From Amylostereum areolatum (lineage: Eukaryota; Basidiomycota; Agaricomycetes; Russulales; Stereaceae), in contig SAXG01000016.1 of assembly GCA_012932865.1 (NCBI GenBank), positions 186,001 through 250,000 of the forward strand: 64,000 nt of DNA, written 5' to 3'. The position numbers were made by a program, and so were the translations under genes. The notes beneath the pieces are model-generated. The model worked only from the letters and a program-made list of their open reading frames with translations. It had not been told where the DNA came from and did no database searches. Every line of letters begins with the position of its first letter. Position 1 is the first letter of the stretch. This document shows positions 32,421-43,484 of this stretch, piece after piece.

Positions 32421-34971
32421 TCACTCGCAATAGCGTCGACGCTCCTGCGCTGTCGCATGCCAGGACCGTCTCCTCTACAGACATCCGGCCTTAATACATA
32501 TATCTGATACCCTTCGTGCTCACGCAAGACTTGTGCTCCGACCTACAACCGTGGTCGTCCCCCGCCCCTCCAGCTTCTCCGTCATGACGGTTTCAGGGCC
32601 TTCTCCAGACCCTCCAAGACCCTTCCAGCTTGCAGCGTTGCTATCTCCTTGGAAAAGCTCCCCGTACACGCTCTCCAGACCGTAATGCGACGGGTCAGAG
32701 CGAGAGCCCTCCCTCGATCGCGTCCTTTGTGAGTCACCTCTCTCGCCCTATCATATGCCCTCCTTATCCTCATCCCTCCACCCAGACCTTGCCACGTTCC
32801 CGCGCGCCGCTGCCATAGCCACGCTCTGATATCAAAAATTGGTGCGTGCGGATCCTTTCTTCTCGTCTTGCTTATGAACTTACCAGTCTTCGTTCTCTGG
32901 AATTCGCTTCTCGCCGCCTTCGACCGTGCACGTCTCCGCAAAACTGAACCCACCGAGGCATCCCTCAAGATCGCCCTCGCTCCGCCACAGCTTTCGCCTT
33001 TATTTTCAGCTGGGATCGTTGCATACATCGTGCTGGCGCCACGCTGTCGTTGGTGGCTCCAACCCGCAGGCCCACCTCAAGCTCGACATTCCCGCGGCGG
33101 AAAACATAGGCAGGCTTGCGGACAGCCATGGAGAATATCGACCCGGCCGACGTGACATTGGCCTCGACATACGAGTTTCCAAGTACCCTGGCGTGAAGAT
33201 AATCCACAGCAGACGACCGAATCCTTTGGGCCCAGCACGTCGATGGAAACCACCCCTTTCGAAGGTCTACGCGCGCCGCCTTCATCATGTCCTATTCCAA
33301 TTGTCATACCCATCTTCGTCACGAAGCTCTCCATCTCCTCTCATATTACCAAGGGTCACGACCGGTGCCCTTCTGACGGTCCTTCTCGTGTTCCTCGATC
33401 TCCTCGGGGACAAAACCCCTGCATCCTTTCACCTCCCTTTTTCCTGGCTACGCATCGACCTTGCAAAAGTCAAGCGGCCGTCCCTCGAGCGCACCGACCT
33501 CCAGTCGCGCATTTGATCGTGCAAAGCGTGAGCGTGCCGATGTCGCTCCCTTCGAACGCCATGACTCGCCTCAGAACGACGTCGTCCGCGACCTTCGCCT
33601 TGTGGAACATGAGACCTGAAGGCGCGAGGAGCTCACCAATGTCCACTCCCTTGCGTTCCTTGCGTTGGACCTCACTGGTAGTGTTCCCTCTACAAGATTG
33701 ACCCTTCGCGCGCCGTGTCCATCAGGCGGTGTCCTTTTCGAGGTCGCGTATGCAATATCGACGATTTCCACCGCCAACCCCGTTGCCTCGTTCCCGATCA
33801 ACCAGCTCGACACCTCAAATGCGAAGATGCTACCCGCTCCCAGGGGCGGCGCAGGAGCTTGGCGTCGTCGCGTACCATGGCGAGGCGTCAATGCTGTTAA
33901 GGGACCTCGTCCGAGGGGTTTTGGGAACGTCGGCTGGTCCTCCAGTCCAACCATGCCCACGACATACAGGATCCATGGCTCCGCGTGGGCAACCACACGT
34001 TCATGTTCACCGACGACGAGGACTAGGCGATCTCAGGACCTAAGTCGACAATCCTTTTTGCGACCTATCGTAGCTTGGGTGGCAGGAATAGAGGTAAGTT
34101 TTCCGGTGATCATTGATTCCTCCGTTGATTTCTCTCCAGAACTTTGAAACCAGAATTCCGTGGCTGGTCGATTGTAATCCCTATCACGTCTCGCGCGTTT
34201 TTTCTACGACCGGTTTGCATGCTCAATGAACTGGGAGGCAACTATACTTTGTTCTATGCCACGGCCTTTGGCTCGTCTCGCCAACCACATAAGTACGGTA
34301 CATCTCGTTCCTCCATCTCCGACTCCACGACACGAACTGGGTAATCTTATCATATCAGTTCTGCCGAGGGACCCTCATGCCGACATGTACGCGCGTCGCG
34401 ACTTGTATTGCGTGGTCTATTCTGAACGATGTTATGTCTTCGACCTTTCCAAATCGAAGTGGGATTCGAAACGACAACATCCATGCACCTTCAATTCAGT
34501 GACACACAGGGGGTCCCGTCTCCCCATGCGTCATTGGTGTCCAATCGATGAGAAAAGTCTTCTCGCAGGCAGCATACATAGCTTCCGCAGCACAGTCAGA
34601 TGCCTGTACTTATACATTCTACACGGCCGCCTGACTCGCTGCTCATTCGACGCCGACTCAAGAGGAGAAAAGGGATCAGTACGCAGTCCAACTAGAAATT
34701 TTCACCTCTCCCAACTTACCGAAAGTAAGGATCACCGCCGGGTTAGTAACTGTGAGCACCATGCATGGGAAACATCACCGATCAAGACCACAATCCAAGA
34801 GCGTGATAACATAGACATATTTCGACTGGTACAAATGTCAGGGTGAAGTCTGGACTCGTGCCCCCTGTGTAGCGAAAGTCGTTGGACGATCCTCAAGAGC
34901 TTCAAAAAAGAAACATAACCAAAACGAAGCCGATGGTCAGCGCGTCCCGGGGTCACGCCAAATAATGTTAC
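32421..34971. other. unassigned, partly duplicated at 48.9-49.9 kb
   Basis: No intact gene. Segments around 32440-32740, 33070-33110 and 33320-33360 resemble 48865-49140, 49495-49525 and 49740-49780 respectively (shared words such as CACGCAAGACTTGTGC and AGCTCTTCATCTCC/AGCTCTCCATCTCC). The two regions therefore derive from one duplicated sequence, probably a decayed gene I cannot name. Open frames near 34144-34850 have no family resemblance. Confidence 0.4.
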
Positions 34972-35899
34972 TCACTCTATGCCCCATACGTCCTTCAGGA
35001 TGATTTGGAGACGTTCATCGTCTTGAAACTCGCCGGGTGGGAGAATCGTCGTCCGGCATTGAACACACCGAAGTGTGAGGACCTTGCAATCGCTGCCGCA
35101 GTCCTGACACTTGGCACCGTGCCATCCCCTAACCCATCTCTCCCGGGCCGTTGCAACCTTCGAAGCCAGGCTTCCAGACATCATATCAAATTCCTGAGAG
35201 GTGAGTTCTTCGGCCCGTCGAACAATGGCACGAAGTACGTTCGGTATGTTCGAGAATGAGATGTCATATCGTTCTGCTGCTGCGAGCAACGGGACAACTT
35301 CGGCATCTGATGCCGCTGAGAGCAGGTTTTGAGTCACGCGTTGATAGATAGAATGGAGTTCGAAACGGTGTGCGATGGAGAGGACGGCGATCCATTCGGC
35401 TTGCGAAAGCTGAAAACCAGGATTCTGGCTGCTCAGAAGACACCCAGCCAAGGAGTCCTATCAGCGCACTGAAGCTCAGATCGAACGCATGAGTAAAACA
35501 CACCTATGATAGAACACTTTCATAAGACTCTCAAACTCTAAGGCCGTGACCCCGGATAGACATATAGGATGTTCGTCCGAGTCGCCTTCGGATTCCCCAC
35601 TCGAAGTTAAGGAGACGGGGAGTGCAAACATATCGCGGAAGACGGATGAATGCTTGGAAAGGAAGTGGTGATGGATTTTGTAGAGCTTGTTTTCGACCTG
35701 TGATGCACATACCAAGGATGAGATGCAACAAGACTTGGAGCGACATAGCCTGAGGAGAAACAGATGCGCACCTGAAAGACGGACAGTCGGTCTGAGTAAT
35801 AGAACTCCTCATGGCGTGTTCTCCCGCCAAAACCCGGTTCGTTCTAGTCGTATGAGTAGATAGAACATTAGTACTACAGTAGATGGTACATACATTCAT
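34972..35899 (-). CDS. BTB/POZ-domain protein
   Basis: Exons 35894-35899 (uncertain first exon, codons MN), 35772-35843, 35504-35697, 34972-35428 (242 aa, in frame). The BTB fold is clear: HEEFYYSDRLSVFQ, VENKLYKIHHHFLSKHSSVF, RDMFALP, an acidic loop, PICLSGVTALEFESLMKVFY, then WIAVLSIAHRFELHSIYQRV. The C-terminus has a CxxC...CxxC pair (CQDCGSDCKVLTLRCVQC), a possible zinc site. This single-BTB type is strongly expanded in Agaricomycetes, with proposed roles as ubiquitin-ligase adaptors; the partner is unknown. Placing the acceptor at 35429 is needed to restore frame after KVFYH. Confidence 0.8.
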
Positions 35900-36799
35900 T
35901 CGCTGGTATTCCCGATCTGGACTGCATGGCTACCGAGGATCTGCTTGACAGTAGGGAGGAGGGACTGCGAGTCGGTGGCCTTCCAGGATGATTAGCACAA
36001 TTGAAGGCCTCAAATACTGAAGGGAGTCAGGACCAGGCCCAGGCGGCGACTCCGTCCGAAGTATATCAAGCACCATCGGTTGAATGAGTAGAAGATCAGG
36101 CTACGCCCCCAGCTGAGAAGCTCAAAATTGTCCTTATCGTCGCACTTACTATTCGTCGAGGGAGTATCGCAATGCTTCCCATGACACTGTCTTTCCTGGG
36201 TATTTGTGGATCTTTACTTCCAGTCATCATGCCCGTGTGCGCAGCACGGGCGCTGCGTTGACCTGCCTCGATCCTTCGGTTCCTATTCAATCTGCGAACC
36301 CACATGGCCATGTTCAAGAGTTGAGCCTTGTTGAAACCGCTCCCGTTAACAGGGTTCAAGACGCCGCGGCCGTCATTGGAGCTTGGAGACGAGCGCCGAA
36401 CGTATATCGGGAAAGACTGCGGCTTCCTTGAACGCACACATCCCGCACGAGAAACTTGGGTTTCTCGTGCGGGATGGTGATACACCAAGCACAGCCGTAC
36501 ACCGCGACCGTTAACGAGATGCCACCACACAATATATTGAAGGAGCGGGGGAGGGGGGGGGGGGGTCGGTATCAATAACTGGATGCGGAGCGCGATGACG
36601 CGTCAGGACGACGAGAAGCGGGGGACGTAAGGAGAGGGAGGGGATATGCAGATTGACTTGGGAAACGTAGAGTACGGAGACCTCTATGGCACAGCGATCA
36701 CGAACAAGAGGGGGTGGATGATCCAACGAAACTGAGAATGAAACCGAGACGATCGAAGGGGGAGAGCTGAAGGGGAGTGCAAAGCCCATCTCCCCACCG
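35900..36799. other. intergenic, no gene recognised
   Basis: Contains a short inverted repeat near 36445-36470 (CCCGCACGAGAAACTTGGGTTTCTCGTGCGGG), which could form a hairpin of 14 bp, and a run of G residues at about 36548-36564. No coding frame can be supported. Confidence 0.45.
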
Positions 36800-38600
36800 C
36801 TTTTTCTCTCCCCAACGTCAACGCCCGCATGCTCTCCTCGAGCGAGGCTGAAAGCGAGCACTCTCGCTCGCGCGTCAAGACGGGTGCAGGCGCCGCGATG
36901 CGCGTGGACAGCTTGGGGCGGTCAGTGTCAATATCGACGACGCAAACGGCGGTTTTGCCTTCGAGAACGCGACAGATCTTGCCAACGTCCCATTTTGGAC
37001 TCGCCTGCATACCCGTGCCCGCACTCGCACCGGATCCCGACCGGGACAACGCGAGGACAACGTTTCCCGGAAGTCGGAGCCGAACTTCTGGACGAAGGTC
37101 TGGGAAGCCCTTTGAAGGAGAGAGAGGAGGGTGATGATGCCGCGGAGGTTTTGGGCGAGGTTGGGGACGTTGGGTAGGAAGATGCGGGAGAGGAGAAAGA
37201 GGAGGAAGAAGCGGATGAGAAGGGAGTCCCAAAGAGAAGAGCAGAGGTCGTTGGTCTTGGCGGTGAAGTAGTGAAACATGATGCTTGAGGCTTGAGGCAA
37301 GACCGGTGATGGGGGCGTGCAGTTGGAACGAAGGGTGAGGGTGAGGATGGTCGGTATGATTGTGGTTGCTGTCCATGCTGAAAACACGTCTGTAGGGGCA
37401 TCCGAGCCTAAAGTTGCATACGATACCTAACAGTCCAATCAATTGCGTCAGTCCACTGCAGATAAACGAGACGATCAATACATACTCGTCAGGCATCAAC
37501 ATCTGTTCTCCGCGAACATGTCGAACCCAGGCTAGACCGGCTACTGGTCCATGTCGAATGGAGTCTTCTGTGCACCCGGTTTTGAGGGACGGGGTCGATC
37601 GAAGCTTGCGAGAGGGCGCGCGAGACTCCCGGAAATGATGGTCGTGTGCACGGGTGCTATCCCGCCGAAGCCTATTGCGTCGCCGCCCCAGAATGCCTCG
37701 TTTTCCATCACGAGGGACGATGGTAGGTCCTTGCGTACGACGTGAGCAGGGAGAATGAAGACGGGCGGGAGTGAGTCGGCGCCGCGGCGGCGGGGGAGGG
37801 CGAGGGCGATGGGGCCGGGGTCGGGGGAGGGATGAAGTAGAACACCCATGTTGAGGAGGTCCTTCTTGATCACATCGGAGAGCAGCGGTCTCACGCTCGG
37901 CGATTCAACCTTCGAGGCCCGATGTGCTGTGAGATGACGGGTGAGTTCCGATGAGTGAAGGCCGAGAGTGAGAGGCGGGATGAGGAAGAGGTGGCAATGC
38001 GTACAGTCGAAGAAATAGGGTATTTGGATAGGCGTATGATATCGAAGAGCGACTTGGGGAGCGGGACGACATCAATAAGGACCTGGGATTCTGCGTGACC
38101 GAGCCGTCGTCCTTAGGACATGGGCATACCCTCCCGCCCACATAACTGGGCCCGGGGTCACCAGAGTTGGGTACAACGGAAAACCCCTCGATAGCCCACC
38201 ACAATGTTCCTCCTTTGCCCACCGCCATACCGCTCCGTAAGAGGGGAGAAAGATAAAGTGAATACTAACTCACCTTGGCGTACGCGGAGATTGTGCGCTG
38301 GTACGAAGCCCGACTCATAAGCTCTCCTTTCTTCTCATCTTCTTGCATTTGCCGAGGGACGAACACCAGGTGTCGACGTGGTCCTTGTCTTTGCCCTGAT
38401 CCAGGGAGGGAGTGCTTGTCGTCCCAGCGAGATCGAAAGCAGATTGAGTAAGTTGTAGGCTGGGCTGGGCGTACACGAGATGTGTGTCGACGGGGAAAGG
38501 GGAGATACGATAGGTCAGACGAGGAGATGGTCGCAGGAGAAGGTTAGGTTCGGTTCTCATCACGTGAGATCGGGACACGCCCGAGATGACCGAGCAGACG
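36800..38600 (-). pseudogene. broken bZIP gene, isolated copy (R2)
   Basis: Minus-strand fragments match the C-terminal half of the intact bZIP: HAPITGLASSLKHH near 37300, KICRVLEGKTAVCVVDIDTD near 36970-36920, ECSLSASLEESMRALTLG near 36860-36810. An earlier FWGGDAIGFGGIAPVHTTII lies near 37690-37630. The zipper is barely recognisable and frames shift repeatedly. No A or B GTPase flanks it, so either these were lost or only the bZIP was copied. Confidence 0.75.
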
Positions 38601-39035
38601 CGAATAACTTGAAGTACATACGGCTTTTTCGAAAGCCTGATGACTTCACCTGCCTATAACCTCAGCCTGCGTACTCCATCCAGCGAGGACATCTCAACAA
38701 CGGCTTCATTATCACCACGTCTCAACTTGCGCGCCATGCTCTTCAGGCCTCAGGGACGACTTGGACATCTGTCACCCTGCCGGCCACGCTGCGTCCTCGT
38801 GGGCGAGAGCCGCTCTGTAAGTAACAAGTACACCCCAGTCAGGCATATCATTGCTACTTTGCGGCGTAGATAAATCCCTCTCTCGGGAGAGTATGCGCTG
38901 TCCGGGGGTCGTTGCAATGTGGGACATCTCCTCGTGCCCACCGCACGCCTCCTTTCACCAGTACCCCCATCTTGACCCCATCATCGCACTGTAACATCTC
39001 TCGCAGTATCCCTCAGGCTCTTCTCGAAACCACAG
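38601..39035. other. intergenic, probable promoter of the membrane protein gene
   Basis: No gene seen. The stretch just upstream of 39036 is pyrimidine-rich (CATCTCTCGCAG), typical of fungal core promoters or of a 5' UTR intron acceptor. Confidence 0.4.
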
Positions 39036-40069
39036 ATGTCCTGCATAGGCTCCCTACAACCAAACCACGACATCAGCGGCATCGGTGTCCGCGTCGCATT
39101 TTACGCCCAAGCGTCTCTGAGCAGTGCAGTGCTTTTCTGCTTCTATATGATCATCTCTCTCACCCGTGTGCGTCGAATCACAGTATTGCTTGCACAATGC
39201 GGTGTTGACAGAGATGCGTCCTTCTGGACCATGGCCGTCACCACATTTGCCCTCTTCATCTCAGCCTTCGTCCTTTACGGAAAAGGCGAGCTCATCCTAT
39301 ACGATGCCATCATCGTCTCCATCCTTCTGTACATGCACGCAAACGCCGCTGCTTGGTCCCACGTGTCCAACGACTCTTCACAACCCAGGACAAAGCCAGT
39401 CGCGGACGCGGACTACAACGCCATACAGAAGGACAAAGACGCAGAGCCTCCGACGAGCAATGGCGCGAGGCACGCCCAGTCTCTGAAGGAACTGTGCTAC
39501 TGGGTCCCCGGATTCGTCCTTGCAATTATTTTCGGGTTTTTCGTTTGGGCGCGAGTGTCGAAGTTTGGATACAACCCAGTCTGCAATGCGCAGACCGTGT
39601 TCGTCATTTTCGGTGCACATACGAAGGCCACCCACACCGGCCGTACGGCCGCCCTCGCCGTCAACGCGGTGTACACGGCCTTCGTGGTCATCGGGATACT
39701 CCTATGCACTATCCCTACACCTACAGCCTGGCGAGGCGAGGACGGTGCGAATACCGATCCGGCCTCGGCTTCTCGAACTCCCACCACGATTTACAACTAC
39801 AAGCTTCCTGCCATGGTGGTCATACCTGGCATATTCGCGGCCATCATCGAGCCAACCATCATCGCTAATCGGTCACTGTTCGACGAGAGCGCGACAGAGC
39901 AGACATGGACGATGGGTCAAGTACGGACGTCCTCATCTTCTTGGTGCTTACATGTTGGCTGATTGGAGAGCTGCAGATCTTTCCGCTCGTCATGCTTGCG
40001 ATGCCCGTTACATCCTTGGTCAAACATCTTTGGACCAGGCCCTCAAGCCTGGTACCCCATAGGAGATGA
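39036..40069 (+). CDS. polytopic membrane protein of unknown function
   Basis: Two exons, 39036-39920 and 39971-40069 (327 aa). The intron is placed because it replaces a hydrophilic read-through with a hydrophobic end (QIFPLVMLAMPVTSLV). Hydrophobic segments occur at FYAQASLSSAVLFCFYMIIS, TMAVTTFALFISAFVLY, ILYDAIIVSILLYMHA, YWVPGFVLAIIFGFFVWA, ALAVNAVYTAFVVIGILLC and MVVIPGIFAAIIEPTII, about seven in all. The layout resembles lineage-specific Agaricomycete membrane proteins, but I cannot name a family. No targeting signal is evident. It is not part of the GTPase/bZIP cassette, as it has no counterpart beside copies 1 and 3. Confidence 0.68.
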
Positions 40070-40669
40070 TGGATGAGGTAGATTTGAACGAGCAGGCCGC
40101 CTAGAACTCACTTCGACTTTGCTTCCGCCGCTACCTTTGTACCGTCTCGCTTCCTCGTCGCCCATAGTAGCTTGACGTACTCATACTCTTCGCTTCGACC
40201 CTGTCCCTATTCATATCTTGTTTTGGCTCGCTGCTCATACACGATCTTGCTGCATCTTGTGCATCTACCGTCAGTGACACCTTACGTCTTCGTTCAAATT
40301 GGATTGTTTTTTTTCGTGACTCGCCCTTCGAGTGCGAGATTGAGAATAGCGACGCAAGGCGTTCAACCCTATACTACAAACGGGAGACTGCATAATTATT
40401 TGACGGGTAAAAAGAGCTAAAGCACATCGTTCCGTTGGGTGAGAATCATGAATATCATGTGTAGGTACGTGAGCAGGATGGCATAATTGAGTATTTCAGC
40501 TCGAAGATGGTGAAAAGATGTTCTGCGAAGAGCGATCCGTACTTACTCGCCGATGCTCTTCGCAGGAGTCGCTATGAGATGGTGTGGGGGCGTATCAGCG
40601 ATTCTGTTTGCCCCCGCATGGGTAGATCAACTCACCTGTGCGCGACCGTCTCCAAAAGCCTTGCGGGGA
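40070..40669. other. intergenic between two converging genes
   Basis: The 3' ends of the membrane protein gene and GTPase A2 face each other here. AT-rich stretches (about 40295-40320 and 40390-40520) may hold poly(A) signals. No gene recognised. Confidence 0.45.
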
Positions 40670-43044
40670 CTACTTCTCGTCCGTGTCTTGCCCCACCTCG
40701 TGTGTGTTCATATCTGGCGTGAATCGGTGCTGGGCGATAAGCCTTTCGATCTCCTTGATCATGTCGTCCGACAACCGATGCTCGAAGGATGCCTGCTTGT
40801 GAACCCACGCCCGGATGCTATTGTGAATGTCGTGCTTCTGACTGTTATACGTCCCGAGGGTGGTTTCAAGTAGCCCGATGTTGAGTGGTTTAGACGGATC
40901 GTGCCGGGTAAGCCAGAAGAGCGTGTCCACTGTGAGCATGAGATCGACGATAAAGCCCATCAGAACACGCAGAAATCGTTCGTTGCTTAAGATTAAAAAT
41001 TATCGGTCAGCGCCTACGCATAGTGCAAGGAACTCGAAGGATGCTTACGAGTCCTTCTTCCATTTCGCGAGCGTCTCGCTGATCCCTACCACGGCAAGCG
41101 CGGGTACGTTGTAAATCACTGTCGTCGGATTGGCTATCATGTCATGCAAAATAAGTTTTGATTGTTTGTAGTACATCAGGAAAAACCTCCCTTACTAAAA
41201 ATCTACTAATTAGAGGGGGACCTTCCTAATTCCCTGTTCCCGCTGCCAACCTGCAAGGCACTACGTCAACGTAGGTCCCTGTCACCCTTCTGGCCTCAAC
41301 TATGTATTTGAAGTGCAAATATGAGGTCAATGTCGACGACGGTGCATCGAAATGTGTACGGGGTTTTGTGAGAATAGAGCCTGTTAGTTCACTTTAGGAA
41401 GGTCCCCCTCTAACTAGCGCTAATTTGCTGGATTTGTTGATTTTAGTAAGGGAGGTTTTTCCTGATGTAACTGGGGAAAACCAAAATTCTGCGTTACTGG
41501 GGTGTCGAAGATGGACGACGGGCAGACTTACTCTTTACCGGGTCTGGTGTCGTGGAGGTCCTCTACGATGGTATAAACCGAATGGAAAAAATCGGGGGCG
41601 AAAAGATACTGCATGGTATGTCGGTACGAAAGCAGCGCCCGGTGACGGGTCTACATACCTCGTTAGGGTCATTCATGTTCCACGTACATAGTATGTCCTT
41701 GCAAAGGACCTCCAGATATTTGTTCATCGCGGAACGGTCAAAAAGGGTGGAAAGAGCTCCAGGCCAGTACTCTGTGGGAACGTCGTCGGAAACAGAAGCG
41801 CAGAAGATGACAGAAATACGTACCCTTCTTTCCGACCCTAGACACATGAAGCGCTAGATGTCAGTCACGAAGCTTGTGGTGCGCATGCGAATACACGCAC
41901 ATGATGGACTGCCTTGATGTTCTCGTCCGCGTTGGCGCGCTGAGCGACGGCCCAGGTGAGCCACACATCCTTCGTCAGTTGTCCCAAAACTTTCGAAACG
42001 AAGCCCTCAATGGTTTTCTTTTTCTCGAGGAGCGGCATCACTGCAGTGAACAACGCGTGGGGTACAGATAGTAAAAACATCAGAAGAGTGCATCCGATGA
42101 GCTTGCTTTCCAGGTACGTACCTGATACTGCTTCACATGGGTACTGCTGTTGTGGAGTGAGAGCGCGGAGGGGCGCAACGCAAAGCTCCTGAACCCTTTT
42201 TTGGGCAGCTGCGTCAACTATCTCGCTGAACATGTCCTCATCCAACTTTTCTTCAAGTCGCGAATAGAGCACGTCGAGCTGGGTGAATACCACGAAGATC
42301 GGGACTAAGAGACGCATGCGGATGAGTGAGTATGGCACAGAACGGCTAGGGAGACGCGTCGTACCCTTTCCTTTGTATTCTGTCAGAAGTTGTTCATCAG
42401 CTGTCTCGAACGTTCTTCCGCTCGCGAAGGGTATCTTGATGCATAGCCTATCGGAGCATTAGGAAAACTTGGAGTCGACAGCGAAATTATATAACGCACC
42501 AGATAGCATGGAGCTGGTCCCCGAGCGCGGACATTTTGGATCGCTTGTCGATGAAATTGAGGACCGTTTGGAGGTTTTTTTCCTCTCCGGTCTCGAAGCC
42601 ACGCGAATCGTGTAATATGAAACGATTGTTTCCAGGCCATTCGAACGGGGTGTCGATATTATGTTCGCCTCGTTTGGCGTGTGAGACGTCCTAGCGGAGC
42701 GAGTGAGTCGTCGGGACCACCAGCGTTGGATGCCAGGATTACTCACGGTGATCTTGATGCCGAAGACGCGGTTGATGAGCGCGGATTTCCCAACGCCGGA
42801 CTGTTTCAGCTCGTTAATCGCGAGGTCGAAGATCCCTGCGAAGAGCGAGAGGACTCGGAGGGCTCGTACATTGCCTATGACCAAGATTCGAAACCTGCGA
42901 AGACGCGGGAGAACAGAGTCAGACTACGGTGGATCTGACGGAACCAGACACGCCGTACTTGGGGCACAAACGGAGGAGCCCATCGGTGGTGGGGGCGAGC
43001 TCGGCTGGGGTTTCGGGTTGGGAGGGGGGTGAGGGGAGAGACAT
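40670..43044 (-). pseudogene. P-loop GTPase, family A, copy 2 (A2), interrupted by a MITE
   Basis: Same exon plan as A1. Readable parts: start near 43044 (MSLPSPPSQP), P-loop GNSGVGKS split by an intron, FILHDSRGFETGEEKNLQ, LQLHAIW-like GDQLHAIW, LCIKIPFASGRTFETADEQL, G4 variant FTQLD in place of FTKLD, LTWAVAQRANADENIK, EYWPGALS, LCKDILCTWNMNDPN, and a C-terminal exon starting VLMGFIVDLMLTVDTLFWL. Two faults suggest loss of function: a 294-bp inverted-repeat element lies inside the exon encoding YYKQSKLILHDM (about 41140-41470), and the exon ending near 41895 is one base longer than in A1 and A3, which shifts the frame. The G domain itself is intact. Confidence 0.72.
41172..41469. mobile_element. 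294-bp MITE with terminal inverted repeats and TA duplication
   Basis: Left end CATCAGGAAAAACCTCCCTT (from 41174) is the reverse complement of the right end (to 41467), and the inverted homology continues inward over AGAGGGGGACCTTCCTAA / TTAGGAAGGTCCCCCTCT. The element is flanked by TA on both sides (41172-41173 and 41468-41469), as expected for a Tc1/mariner-type target duplication. No coding capacity. Removing it with one TA leaves an acceptor followed by codons that line up with A1 and A3, so it landed in an exon of A2. Confidence 0.85.
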
Positions 43045-43117
43045 GGAGGCTACGACAAGGAGTTATCGCGAACGGTCCCGCAGATAAAGGACGCTGGGCC
43101 GGTTGTGAAGGGTTGTC

Positions 43118-43163
43118 GAGGGCGCAGAGCTGTCAGAGTCACAGGAGCACTCTTCGATCCAAG
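43118..43163. promoter_or_regulatory. conserved block in the shared A/B promoter (copy 2)
   Basis: Begins GAGGGCGCAGAGCTGTCA and ends CACTCTTCGATCCAAG, matching the block at 12767-12814. The A2 and B2 start codons are only 441 bp apart here, so one promoter region must serve both directions. Confidence 0.5.
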
Positions 43164-43484
43164 TATACGGGCCGTCCCCTCGGAGATATTGAGTCGAGCC
43201 CGGCGAGGAGCTAAGGAGCGTCCGTCTCGAGGCTATATGCACTTACATTCTCGAAATCTCAGCCAGGGCGGGTCTCCGAGTCCAAGTACCCTACATCTGT
43301 TTGAGTATAAGTCCCAGTAGAGACCGCGGTCAAACCGCGGTGTCGCATAAGTACCAGCGCTTGAGTGGGCGGAGTTTGAATCGCGGGTGAAACTCTAAGT
43401 ACATTGAGGGAGTGGCATTCAAAGTCGCGCGAACTTGCTAGTGACGTCCCCTTTATCGTCGCCCCACTTCCCTCCCGTCTCACC

